Positions 7,124 to 15,573 of a stretch of DNA of 51,580 nucleotides are shown here, in pieces. Position 1 is the stretch's first letter, and each line of letters begins with the position of its first letter. The position numbers were made by a program, and so were the translations under genes. The stretch is from positions 1 to 51,580 of the forward strand of contig CALXPP010000010.1 in the NCBI GenBank assembly GCA_944390345.1, read 5' to 3'. The stretch is from an uncultured Clostridia bacterium. GTDB lineage: Bacteria > Bacillota > Clostridia > TANB77 > CAG-508. The notes beneath the pieces were generated by a model, which was given only the letters and a program-made list of their open reading frames with translations, did no database searches and was not told the origin of the DNA.

Positions 7124-8983
7124 ATGAAAAAAGAAAAAATTAAAGATATTTTTTTTAAAACAATATTATTTATATTTGTAACAATATTAATATTTATATT
7201 ATACAATAAAATTTTTCCGATGATTTATAGATATGGAAAACAAATTTTTTACGAAAAAGACTATACTAAAACAGAGGTTTTTAAAGAGCAGTTTAAGGCT
7301 GTAATAGAAGACTTAGAAAACGATTTAAATTATAGAGAAACTAACGAAATTTCTTCAGCTTATTTTCGACCTTTCAATTCAATAGACACAAATATAGAAT
7401 GTATATTAAATATTGAATTTGAAGATGGAACTAAAAAGACCTTAGAGAATACTTTAGCTACTAAAGAAGATATTTTAAATTACAAAGTATATTATAGTTG
7501 TTCTTTAAACGAGGTACCAGATACAAATTTGGATAATTTAACTTATTATGGTTTTAGTGTAAATCAACTTAAATTTAAAACACTAGATGTTTACATTGGA
7601 ATAAATAGTTTTGATAAACCAGATTATTTTAGTATAATGAAAGCTGAATATGAAGCATTTAACGGAAATATATATTTGTGGTTTGCTTTATGTTTAGCAC
7701 TTGCAGTAGGAAGTATAGTTATATATGTATTTATATGTAAAAATTTAAAAGAAGATACCAAAATATATTTTAAAAATTTTTATATAGAAGAAAATATTTT
7801 AATAGTAGTTATAGCTGTTTTAGTTAGCTATAGTTTACTGTTTAATGAACAGAGTAACATATATATGTGGTTTGCAAAAGATAAATGGTTAGTATATATA
7901 TTAGCGTACTTTTGCTTATATGAAGCAATTACAAGTTTAAGTAGCAATCTAAAACTTAAGAAAGCTAAGGAAAATCTATTAATACTAAAAATAATAAAAA
8001 ATAATAAAAAAATATATAAAACGATTATTTTACTAACTCTAATATTATTTGTAATGTTTATGTATTTCTTTTTAAGTTATAGAGTATTAGATTTATTAAT
8101 AATATATTTAGTAGCGATATTATATATATTATATATTTTGAGAGTTAAAATAGAACTTATAGAAATAAATAAAAATGTGGAGCAAATGCTAAAAGGAAAT
8201 TACTCTATAAAGTTTGAAAAAAGAAGTAAAAAATTTGAAGACTTAGAAACTAATTTAGAAAAAATTCAAGAAAGTATAAAAGTTACAGTAAAAGAAAAAA
8301 TAAAATCAGAGAAATTAAAAACAGATTTAATAACTAATGTATCACATGATTTAAAAACTCCTTTAACTTCAATTGTTAGCTATGTAAAGCTACTAAAAAA
8401 AGAAAAAATAGAAAACAAAAAAGTAAAAAAATATATAGAAATATTAGAAATGAAAGCAAGTAAGCTAAAAGATCTAACAGAAGATTTAATAGAGGTATCT
8501 AAGCTTTCTTCTGGAAATGAAAGCGTAAATATGGAAAAATTAAATTTTGCAGAAATGATAAGACAAGCAAATGGTGAATTTGCAGAAAAATTTGAAGAAA
8601 AGCGACTGGAATTAGTATCAAATATTGAAGAAGAAAATATGGAGATAGATCTTGATAGTAAAAAGATGTGGCGTGCTATTCAAAATTTATATCAAAATGT
8701 ATATAAATATTCTTTGGAAAACACTAGAGTATATGTAAATCTAAAGTGGAAAGAGATTAGAGAAAAAAGAAAATTAATATTCGAAATAAAAAATACTTCA
8801 AAAGAAGCTTTAAATATAAGCCCAGAGGAGCTTATAGAGAGATTTGTAAGAGGAGATAAATCTAGAAATACATCAGGAAACGGATTGGGACTTTCAATTT
8901 GTAAGGATTTAATAGAATTGCAAAAAGGAAAATTTGAAATAGAGATAATGGCAGATTTATTTGTAGCAAGAATTGAAATGTAA
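7124..8983 (+). CDS. Multi-TM sensor histidine kinase
   Basis: 619 residues from the ATG at 7124. TM1 is at about 12-30, followed by an external region (about 35-182). Further TMs lie at about 184-204, 225-242, 254-270, 298-318 and 320-340, then a HAMP-like linker. HisKA carries the phospho-acceptor His408 in NVSHDLKTPLTSI, and the ATPase domain has an N-box (NLYQNVYKYS) and G-box (GNGLGLSICKDL). Residues 409-411 give HD-L-K-TPL, which is normal. The ATG has no nearby RBS: the only SD (AAGGAG at 7092-7097) is 26 bp upstream and perfectly spaced for an in-frame ATT at 7103. The true start may therefore be a rare AUU, adding seven residues. Pairs with the regulator at 6394. Confidence 0.9.
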   Translation: MKKEKIKDIFFKTILFIFVTILIFILYNKIFPMIYRYGKQIFYEKDYTKTEVFKEQFKAVIEDLENDLNYRETNEISSAYFRPFNSIDTNIECILNIEFEDGTKKTLENTLATKEDILNYKVYYSCSLNEVPDTNLDNLTYYGFSVNQLKFKTLDVYIGINSFDKPDYFSIMKAEYEAFNGNIYLWFALCLALAVGSIVIYVFICKNLKEDTKIYFKNFYIEENILIVVIAVLVSYSLLFNEQSNIYMWFAKDKWLVYILAYFCLYEAITSLSSNLKLKKAKENLLILKIIKNNKKIYKTIILLTLILFVMFMYFFLSYRVLDLLIIYLVAILYILYILRVKIELIEINKNVEQMLKGNYSIKFEKRSKKFEDLETNLEKIQESIKVTVKEKIKSEKLKTDLITNVSHDLKTPLTSIVSYVKLLKKEKIENKKVKKYIEILEMKASKLKDLTEDLIEVSKLSSGNESVNMEKLNFAEMIRQANGEFAEKFEEKRLELVSNIEEENMEIDLDSKKMWRAIQNLYQNVYKYSLENTRVYVNLKWKEIREKRKLIFEIKNTSKEALNISPEELIERFVRGDKSRNTSGNGLGLSICKDLIELQKGKFEIEIMADLFVARIEM

Positions 8984-8990
8984 GTAAATT

Positions 8991-9024
8991 AAAAAATGCG
9001 TAGCAAATTGGCTATGCATTTTTT
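8991..9024 (+). terminator. Rho-independent terminator
   Basis: Stem AAAAAATGCGTAGC pairs with GCTATGCATTTTTT (one wobble), loop AAATTG, with T-tail. It separates the two-component operon from the polysaccharide locus. Confidence 0.85.
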
Positions 9025-9071
9025 GATAAAGTTTAAAAATGTACACAAATTTGAAAATTTTGTGAAAATGT

Positions 9072-9100
9072 TTGATTTTTATTAATAACTATGTTATAGT
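9072..9100 (+). promoter_or_regulatory. Distal promoter of the polysaccharide locus
   Basis: TTGATT at 9072-9077, 17-bp spacer, TATAGT at 9095-9100. A transcript from here has a leader of about 160 nt. Confidence 0.55.
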
Positions 9101-9162
9101 AATAAATATCTTTAAGTTAGGTCCAAGTAAAAACAAAGTTTACATAAATTTTATAAATACTA

Positions 9163-9191
9163 TTGAAAAGAACTAATAAGTATGCTATAAT
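9163..9191 (+). promoter_or_regulatory. Proximal promoter of the polysaccharide locus
   Basis: TTGAAA at 9163-9168, 17-bp spacer, consensus TATAAT at 9186-9191, preceded by TATGC. Leader of about 70 nt before the ATG at 9267. Confidence 0.75.
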
Positions 9192-9266
9192 CGTATTCGT
9201 CAGTATATATAAGTTGTTGTGTAAATAATTTTACATTGTAAAGATTATTTTAGGGGGTATAAAAGA

Positions 9267-10634
9267 ATGGACGAAGAGCAATTAGCCATTCAATTTGATG
9301 TAAAAACATTACATACAAACATAGTTAAAAGATTTTTATCAAAAGTTAAAAAAGCAATAGTTACATTTATAGTAAGAGTATTAGAAATAGTAACTTCTAT
9401 CGTAGGAATGATTATTTTAGTACCTTTAATGATAGTTGTAGCAATAAAAAATGCAATAAATAAAGATAATGGACCGATTTTTTATACACAAAACAGAATC
9501 GGAAAAAATGGAAAAATTTTTAAAATGTATAAATTTAGAACTATGAATGTGAATGCTGATGAAGAGCTTGCTAAAATTTTACAAGAGGATGAAGAAAGAA
9601 GAGAAGAATATAGAAAATATAAAAAATTAAAAGATGATCCAAGAATTACAAAAACAGGAGCTTTTTTAAGAAGAACAGGTTTAGATGAGTTTCCTCAATT
9701 AATAAATGTATTTTTGGGACAAATGAGTATAGTAGGACCTAGACCATATTTACCAGAAGAAATAGATGATATGGGAGTATACTATACATATATAATTCAG
9801 CACAAGCCAGGAATTACAGGAATTAGCCAAATTTCTGGAAGGACAAGTATGGATTTTGTAGATAGAATGGATATGGACTTGAAATATCATTATAGAAGAA
9901 ATGCTATAGTTGATATGAAAATAGCATTAATTACACTACTTGTTACTTTAAGAAATAGAAATGCTTATACTGGTGTTGGAACACAAGTAAATGATTTAAC
10001 TGAACAATTTTTAAAGGGAATTACTTTATTTGTAAAAAGATTAATAGATATTTGCGGAGCAATAGTTGGAATAATTATATTAATACCAGTAACTGCTGTT
10101 GTAGCAGTAGTAAATTTTATTTGCAAAGACTATGGACCACTTTTCTATTCACAAGATAGAATAGGAAAAGATGGAAAACACTTTAAAATGTATAAGTTTA
10201 GAAGTATGGTAGTTGGAGCAGATGAAATACTAAAAAAACTTCTTGCTGAAAACGAAGATTTAAGAAAAGAATTTGAGGCAACTAGAAAATTACAAAATGA
10301 TCCAAGGATTACTAAAGCAGGCAAAATCCTAAGAAAAACAAGCTTAGATGAATTTCCACAATTTATTAATGTTTTAAAAGGTGAAATGAGTTTAGTAGGA
10401 CCTAGAGCAGTAATAGATGATGAAATTGAGTATTTTGGAAACCATAAAGAAGAAGTTTTAAGCGTAAAACCAGGTATAACAGGCTATTGGGCTGCTAATG
10501 GAAGAAGTAATACATCTTATGATGAAAGAGTTGAAATGGAAACTTACTATGCAAATAATGTTTCTATTCCATTAGATATAAAAATATTATTTAAAACAGT
10601 AATTTCTGTAATAAAGAAAGAAGGAGCTGTTTAA
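9267..10634 (+). CDS. Fused tandem polyprenyl-phosphate phosphoglycosyltransferase (two PglC-type domains)
   Basis: 455 residues holding two complete bacterial sugar transferase domains (PF02397 type). Copy 1 covers about 30-235, copy 2 about 250-453. Each has a hydrophobic re-entrant helix (about 32-60 and 258-284), the FKMYKFR motif, DPRITK, the catalytic Asp-Glu dyad in LDEFPQ (D140-E141 and D361-E362), the VGPR loop (156-159 and 377-380) and PGITG (181-185 and 402-406). The copies are alike but not identical, notably after PGITG. Monotopic PGTs transfer a sugar-1-phosphate from a nucleotide sugar to undecaprenyl phosphate to start glycan assembly. They are normally single, so one chain with two active-site sets is unusual. 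It heads the locus behind two promoters, and a terminator follows. Confidence 0.93.
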   Translation: MDEEQLAIQFDVKTLHTNIVKRFLSKVKKAIVTFIVRVLEIVTSIVGMIILVPLMIVVAIKNAINKDNGPIFYTQNRIGKNGKIFKMYKFRTMNVNADEELAKILQEDEERREEYRKYKKLKDDPRITKTGAFLRRTGLDEFPQLINVFLGQMSIVGPRPYLPEEIDDMGVYYTYIIQHKPGITGISQISGRTSMDFVDRMDMDLKYHYRRNAIVDMKIALITLLVTLRNRNAYTGVGTQVNDLTEQFLKGITLFVKRLIDICGAIVGIIILIPVTAVVAVVNFICKDYGPLFYSQDRIGKDGKHFKMYKFRSMVVGADEILKKLLAENEDLRKEFEATRKLQNDPRITKAGKILRKTSLDEFPQFINVLKGEMSLVGPRAVIDDEIEYFGNHKEEVLSVKPGITGYWAANGRSNTSYDERVEMETYYANNVSIPLDIKILFKTVISVIKKEGAV

Positions 10635-10643
10635 ATTTGATTA

Positions 10644-10677
10644 ATACCTTGCTTAAAATAAATAGCAAGGTATTTTT
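10644..10677 (+). terminator. Rho-independent terminator after the PGT gene
   Basis: A perfect 10-bp stem ATACCTTGCT / AGCAAGGTAT with a 10-nt loop and T-run. It probably uncouples the level of the initiating enzyme from the downstream genes. Confidence 0.85.
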
Positions 10678-10731
10678 GTGGATATAAGATTAAGAAATTT
10701 TTAAAAATTATATAAAAAGAGTATATAAATA

Positions 10732-10760
10732 TTGAAATAAAGATATATTTAAGATATAAT
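10732..10760 (+). promoter_or_regulatory. Promoter of the main glycosyltransferase operon
   Basis: TTGAAA at 10732-10737, 17-bp spacer, TATAAT at 10755-10760. The first gene starts at 10794. I see no further terminator until 22144, so this promoter can drive about 11 kb. Confidence 0.75.
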
Positions 10761-10793
10761 TTTAAAGTAAAATTGAATAAGGGTGAGAAAGAT

Positions 10794-11657
10794 ATGAATA
10801 TAGAGGTAATATGTCCTTTATATAATGCAGAAAAATATATATTGGATTTAGATGCTAATATAAAGAAACAAAAAAATGTAGATTTAAAAAAAATAAGCTA
10901 TGTTTTAACAGAAAGCTCGGATAATACTGAAAGTATGTTAAAAAATATAAATGCAACATATTCGAAATTGAAGAAAACGGATTTTTCTCATAGTACAGCA
11001 AGAGAAAATGTTGCAATGAAAAGTGAAGCTGATATCTTAGTATTTATATCACAAGATATAGAAATAAAAAATGAAGATTGGCTTGAAAAATTGGTTAAAC
11101 CAATTGTAGACAATGAAAGTGAGGCTTCTTACAGTAGACAAGTAACTAAATACAATAATATTGAGAAATATACTCGTGAAAGGAATTATCCAGATACCTC
11201 TTTTGTTAACACAAAAGAAAATCTTAAAGAAAAAGGTTTAAAAACATTTTTCTTTTCAGACGCTTCATCAGCAATTAAAACAAGTGTTTTTAAAGAACTA
11301 AATGGATATGATGGAAAAAGATTAGTAATTAACGAGGATATGTATATAGCTTATAAAATAATTATGAAGGGATATAGGATAAAATACTGTTCAGATTCTA
11401 TAGTATATCACTCTCATAAATTTACTTTTAAAGAGCTTTATAAAAGATATTATGATACAGGGGTATTCTTTAAAGAAAACTCATATATAGACCAATATGG
11501 AACTAATAAAGCTGGTGGTAGCTTAGCAATATATATTTTAAAAAGAGCAATTCAAGAAAGAAATATTAAAGCATTATTAGAGTTTTTGCCAAATATGTTG
11601 GCTAGATTTTTAGGAATGAAGATGGGAAAATTAAGTGTAAAAAATGAAAGTAAATAA
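10794..11657 (+). CDS. GT2-family glycosyltransferase, rhamnosyltransferase-like
   Basis: 287 residues from the ATG at 10794, preceded by GGGTGAG. The upstream TTG at 10773 is unlikely since the RBS would lie inside the gene. GT-A fold: MNIEVICPLYNAEKYI at the N-terminus, the nucleotide-binding ESSDNTE segment, a DxD-like motif (SQDIEI), then SDASSAIKTSVFKELNGYD and the acceptor/catalytic acid NEDM. The pattern fits GT2 enzymes that add rhamnose or a similar deoxy-sugar, but the donor is not proven, and no dTDP-rhamnose genes are in the window. The C-terminal 60 residues are basic and may bind the membrane. Overlaps the next gene by 14 bp. Confidence 0.85.
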   Translation: MNIEVICPLYNAEKYILDLDANIKKQKNVDLKKISYVLTESSDNTESMLKNINATYSKLKKTDFSHSTARENVAMKSEADILVFISQDIEIKNEDWLEKLVKPIVDNESEASYSRQVTKYNNIEKYTRERNYPDTSFVNTKENLKEKGLKTFFFSDASSAIKTSVFKELNGYDGKRLVINEDMYIAYKIIMKGYRIKYCSDSIVYHSHKFTFKELYKRYYDTGVFFKENSYIDQYGTNKAGGSLAIYILKRAIQERNIKALLEFLPNMLARFLGMKMGKLSVKNESK

Positions 11658-12831
11658 TGTAATAATAGTAAATGATTTTAATTATATACAAGGTGGAGCT
11701 AGTAAAGTTGCAATAGATACAGCGAGATTATTAAAAGAAGCAGGACTAAAAGTCTACTTCTTTTCGGCTGTTAATAAAAAAGATGATGAAATAGAAGGTA
11801 TAAAGTATATAACAACAAATCAGCAAGAAGCTTTAAAAGAAAAAAACAAAATAAAAGGAATGTTAAATGGAATATACAATTTTAAAGCAAAAAAAGAATT
11901 TAAGAAACTATTACAAAATTTTAATAAAGAAAATACAATAATTCATGTTCATGGCTGGACAAAAGCTTTATCTAGTAGCGTATTTGATATAGCCTTTAAA
12001 ATGAATTTTAAAATTGTTTTGACTTTACACGATTATTTTACAGCTTGTCCAAATGGTGGATATTTTGATTATAAAGAAAATAAAATCTGTAAGAGAAAAC
12101 CTTTATCTTGGCAATGTATAAAATGTAACTGTGATTCAAGAAACTATGCTTTTAAAATATATAGAATAATTAGACAATTTGTACAAAATAAAATTGTTAA
12201 ATTACCTACAAAATTACAATATGCAATAGGCATTTCAGATTTAAGTATAAATGTACTAAAACCTACTTTAAATCCAAATATAAAACTAGAAAAAATTTAT
12301 AATCCTATAGAATTTGATAAAAATGAAGAAATGGTAGATGCTTCTAAAAATGAATATTATTTATATGTAGGTAGAATAAGCAAGGAAAAAGGAGTAGATA
12401 TCTTTTGCAAGGCAATTACAGAATTAAACTTAAAAGGAATTGCAGTAGGAGATGGAAGCGAAAAAGAAAGATTAGAAAAAGAATATCCAAATATTGAGTT
12501 TACTGGTTGGAAAAACAAAGAAGAAGTAAAAAAATATATGAAAAATGCACGAGTTTTAATTTTTCCTAGTTTGTGGTATGAAGGAGCACCGCTTACTCCG
12601 TTAGAAGCAATGAGCATAGGAATACCTTGTTTAATTAGTGAATATTGCTCTGGAAAAGAGTATATAAAAGATGGAGAAAACGGATTTGTTTTTTCCAATT
12701 TAGAAGATTTAGAAGAAAAAATATTAAAACTTTCAAATTGTAAGAATTTTAATATGAAAATGGATATGTACAGTAAAAATAATTATACAGAAAATTTATT
12801 TAAATTTTATAATAATATGTTAGAGGAATGA
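11644..12831 (+). CDS. GT4-family (GT-B) glycosyltransferase
   Basis: 395 residues. The N-terminal Rossmann half includes the Gly loop YIQGGASKVA, which binds the acceptor or phosphate, and HVHGWTKA. The C-terminal half starts at LYVGRISKEKGVD and has the conserved donor-binding EGAPLTPLEAMSIGIP (E-x7-E motif). A Cys cluster between residues about 137 and 161 (CPNGG, KICKRK, QCIKCNC) occurs in some GT4 enzymes of capsule loci and may bind a metal or form a loop. A retaining transferase using a nucleotide sugar; the sugar is unknown. Starts inside the end of the preceding gene, consistent with coupling. Confidence 0.88.
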   Translation: MKVNNVIIVNDFNYIQGGASKVAIDTARLLKEAGLKVYFFSAVNKKDDEIEGIKYITTNQQEALKEKNKIKGMLNGIYNFKAKKEFKKLLQNFNKENTIIHVHGWTKALSSSVFDIAFKMNFKIVLTLHDYFTACPNGGYFDYKENKICKRKPLSWQCIKCNCDSRNYAFKIYRIIRQFVQNKIVKLPTKLQYAIGISDLSINVLKPTLNPNIKLEKIYNPIEFDKNEEMVDASKNEYYLYVGRISKEKGVDIFCKAITELNLKGIAVGDGSEKERLEKEYPNIEFTGWKNKEEVKKYMKNARVLIFPSLWYEGAPLTPLEAMSIGIPCLISEYCSGKEYIKDGENGFVFSNLEDLEEKILKLSNCKNFNMKMDMYSKNNYTENLFKFYNNMLEE

Positions 12832-12835
12832 AGTA

Positions 12836-13460
12836 ATGAAAATAAAAAAGCTTATGCTAAATTTATATAAGAAAACGATAGGAAAAATAAATAATAGTAG
12901 AATTAAAAATAAGGATATAACAATTATTTCTAATAACTGTTGGCGGAGGAATATTTTATAGAAATAATAACTTGGAATATCTTTCTCCTACATTAGGAAT
13001 GTTTTTCATAGGTCAAGAATACATAAAATTTATATATAATATGAAACATTACATAGATACAGAATTAGAGTTTATAAATTTAGAGGATTCAAAATATAAA
13101 GACTACTTGAAAAAAATTCAATATAATGGATTAATTGGTAAAATTGACGATGTAGAAATTTGCTTTTTACATTATGATTCTATTGATGAGGCAAAGAAAA
13201 AATGGAATCGTAGAAAGAAAAGAATAAATTGGAAAAAAATAGTTTATAAATTTAATGATCAAAATTTTTGCAGATATGAAGACTTAAAGGCATTCAATTC
13301 TTTTGATGCTAAAAATAAAATTTGTTTTACAGCCAAGAAATATGAAGAGTTTGATACTATACAAATTAAAAAATATAAAAAAAACGAATATGTTTTGGAT
13401 GATATAAAAAGTTATAAGAAATACTTTAATGTTTATAATTTTTTGAACAATATTAAATAA
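12836..13460 (+). pseudogene. DUF1919-family polysaccharide gene split by a frameshift
   Basis: An ATG at 12836, five bases after the preceding stop, opens a frame that reads NKDITIISNNCW and then stops at 12960. Removing one base near 12944 (TGG-C-GGAGGA) restores NNCWGGIFYRNN and continues as LEYLSPTLGMFFIGQEYIKF through to 13460, giving one protein of about 207 residues. The restored sequence has the DUF1919 hallmarks: ISNNCWGG near the start, SPT..M, the FLHYDS motif and the WNRRKKRIN motif. The family is found in capsule and EPS loci; its reaction is not established to my knowledge. The gene is inactive as written, or the base is a sequencing error. Confidence 0.85.
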
Positions 13461-13481
13461 AATTTTAGAAAGGTTAGAAAT

Positions 13482-14420
13482 ATGGAAAAAGTTGATGTTG
13501 CGATTCAATCTTATAAAAAACCAGAATCATTAGTTTATACTTTACTTTCTTTAAAAAAATATTGTGGAGAGCATATAGATACAATATATATAAATGATGA
13601 TTGCTCAGGTGATAATATACTAGAACATTATACAGTGAAGGATTTGCAGGAGAGAATGTATCCTATAAAAATAAAAACTAGAATTAATAAGAAAAAAAGT
13701 GGTTATACGGTAACTTTGCTAACAAAAAAAATGTGGAAAAGAAAAAAGTTTTCAGAAAAATTAAAACTTTTAGGTCATATTCCAATAAAGAGATTATCTT
13801 ATCATTCGACAAGTGATGATGTGAGATATCAATGGGCTATAAATAATACCGACAAAAAATATATTTTTTTAATACATGATGATATAAAATTTTTTGATGA
13901 TACTTTAAAATTATACCTAGAAACAATGAAATCTAATAAAAATTTAGCAATAGTAGGAGATTTGGGAGGGTGCGAATTTTGTGAATTTGGACCTTGTGGA
14001 GAAAAATGTTCACCAGAAAAGATATTAAAAAAAGAATATCCTTGTGCTACATATCCAATTACAGGAAAAAGAAAAAATCCTATATTAACTTTATTAGGTC
14101 GATCTAATAGAAATTGTCGAATAAACGAATGGTGCTGCTTAATTAATGTAGAAATTGCGAAAGAAATAGAGAATAAATATGGAATATATTTTGGAAACTA
14201 CGAAGCTGGTGGTGATGTTGGAACATATTGGTTTGAAAAAATTATAAAATTAGGATATGATTTTACTGATCCATTACCAACTCCAGAAAAAAGGAAAAAA
14301 TATTATCTGCATTGGTGGCAAGGTCATCAGGGACATCAAGTGTGGTTGGAAACAGCCAGCTATCAAAGCGAATATATAAAAAAATGTTTATTAGAAGAAT
14401 TTAATTATGAATGGAAATAA
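13482..14420 (+). CDS. GT2-like glycosyltransferase with a cysteine cluster
   Basis: 312 residues with RBS AGAAAGG. GT-A signature: VDVAIQSYKKPESLVYTLLS, then YINDDCSGDN, and a DxD-like metal site in FLIHDDIKFF (about residues 129-138). Next comes an unusual cysteine cluster, C164-x2-C167-x4-C172-x3-C176, with further Cys at 188, 212, 218 and 219, then GNYEAGGDVGTYWF and a Trp/His-rich end (LHWWQGHQGHQVW). The first part supports a nucleotide-sugar transferase. The Cys cluster may bind zinc or iron-sulfur and is not usual in GT2. Donor and acceptor unknown. Overlaps the wzy-like gene by 14 bp. Confidence 0.75.
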   Translation: MEKVDVAIQSYKKPESLVYTLLSLKKYCGEHIDTIYINDDCSGDNILEHYTVKDLQERMYPIKIKTRINKKKSGYTVTLLTKKMWKRKKFSEKLKLLGHIPIKRLSYHSTSDDVRYQWAINNTDKKYIFLIHDDIKFFDDTLKLYLETMKSNKNLAIVGDLGGCEFCEFGPCGEKCSPEKILKKEYPCATYPITGKRKNPILTLLGRSNRNCRINEWCCLINVEIAKEIENKYGIYFGNYEAGGDVGTYWFEKIIKLGYDFTDPLPTPEKRKKYYLHWWQGHQGHQVWLETASYQSEYIKKCLLEEFNYEWK

Positions 14421-15573
14421 AAATATGAAATTTGTTTTAACACATGAAAAAATTGTAAAAATTGTCGTATTTCTTATACTATTTTGTACATATATTTTAC
14501 CAACAGCAGAAATTTCAGCTGAAAATATATATGGACCACCAAAGGCTATTTTTGTTGCAGGAATTTTTATTATGTATATATTAACATTTAAAAAGTGTTC
14601 ATTAAAAGAATTACTTTTTGGAATATTAGTAGTATTTATGACAATTTATACAAAAGAAATTAATTATTTAATGTTTATAACTATAATGTTTTTGGACAAG
14701 CTTATAGAATACAAAGATTATATAAAAAAATATTTGAAAAAATCTAATATATTATATATATGTTTAATTTTTACTTTATTATATTCTGCTTTATATTTTG
14801 GACAAAACAATAGATATGCTCATACATCTATAAAAGAAATAAATCAATCTGGTTTAGCTATTTTTTGTTTAGGTGTTTTATTATTTCAAAAGAATAGAAA
14901 GATAGCAGTCTTTACCTTAGCTTTTGGATGTTTAACTCTTTCGAGATCATATTTATTAGCAATTGCATGTATGTTAATTTTTAAAACAAATTTTGCAAAA
15001 AAAATATTTACAGAAAAAATAATAAGTAAATTAAATTATACAAATCTTACTATCATTTCAAGCATAGGATTGTTTTTATTAGGTATATTTTATATTATGC
15101 AATATAAAATGGGAAATATAGTATTTGGAAGTAATGAAGTAAACAGATTATTTACATTATTGGATTTATCAAATTTCTTTAGATTTTCAGCAGTAATAAT
15201 TGTTGTATTATGTTTTAAAAATAATTTATCAAAATTATTAACTGGCATAACAGATGCTGAGTATATAGAATTTGGACAAGCAACTGCTAATGAATTAGGT
15301 ATAATTTATAGAGTAACTGTACCACATAATTTGTTCTTTTCGCATTTAAAAATATATGGAATATTTGCTGTTTTTGAAATTATGTATACATCTTCAATTT
15401 TGAAAAAAATTACAAATAGCAATAATTTTGGAATATATATAGGTATTGCTTTATATAGTATACTTTTAGGAGCAGGTTTTTATAGTTATTGGTTGTATTT
15501 ATCTGTATTTGTTTTGATTGCTAATATGGGAGAGGTTGAATTAAATGAAAAAGAAAAACTTAATAATTGTTAA
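14407..15573 (+). CDS. Wzy-type polysaccharide polymerase
   Basis: 388 residues with about ten hydrophobic segments. The middle has LTLSRSYLLAIA, where the Arg sits at a TM edge. A large periplasmic-side loop (about 235-310) leads into VPHNLFFSHLKIYGIFAVFE, the His-Asn plus later Gly pattern seen in O-antigen and capsule polymerases. Wzy joins lipid-linked repeat units outside the membrane. No other polymerase candidate is in the locus, and a Wzx flippase lies downstream. An alternative ATG at 14425 is possible. The gene overlaps both neighbours (14 and 29 bp). Confidence 0.78.
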   Translation: MNGNKNMKFVLTHEKIVKIVVFLILFCTYILPTAEISAENIYGPPKAIFVAGIFIMYILTFKKCSLKELLFGILVVFMTIYTKEINYLMFITIMFLDKLIEYKDYIKKYLKKSNILYICLIFTLLYSALYFGQNNRYAHTSIKEINQSGLAIFCLGVLLFQKNRKIAVFTLAFGCLTLSRSYLLAIACMLIFKTNFAKKIFTEKIISKLNYTNLTIISSIGLFLLGIFYIMQYKMGNIVFGSNEVNRLFTLLDLSNFFRFSAVIIVVLCFKNNLSKLLTGITDAEYIEFGQATANELGIIYRVTVPHNLFFSHLKIYGIFAVFEIMYTSSILKKITNSNNFGIYIGIALYSILLGAGFYSYWLYLSVFVLIANMGEVELNEKEKLNNC

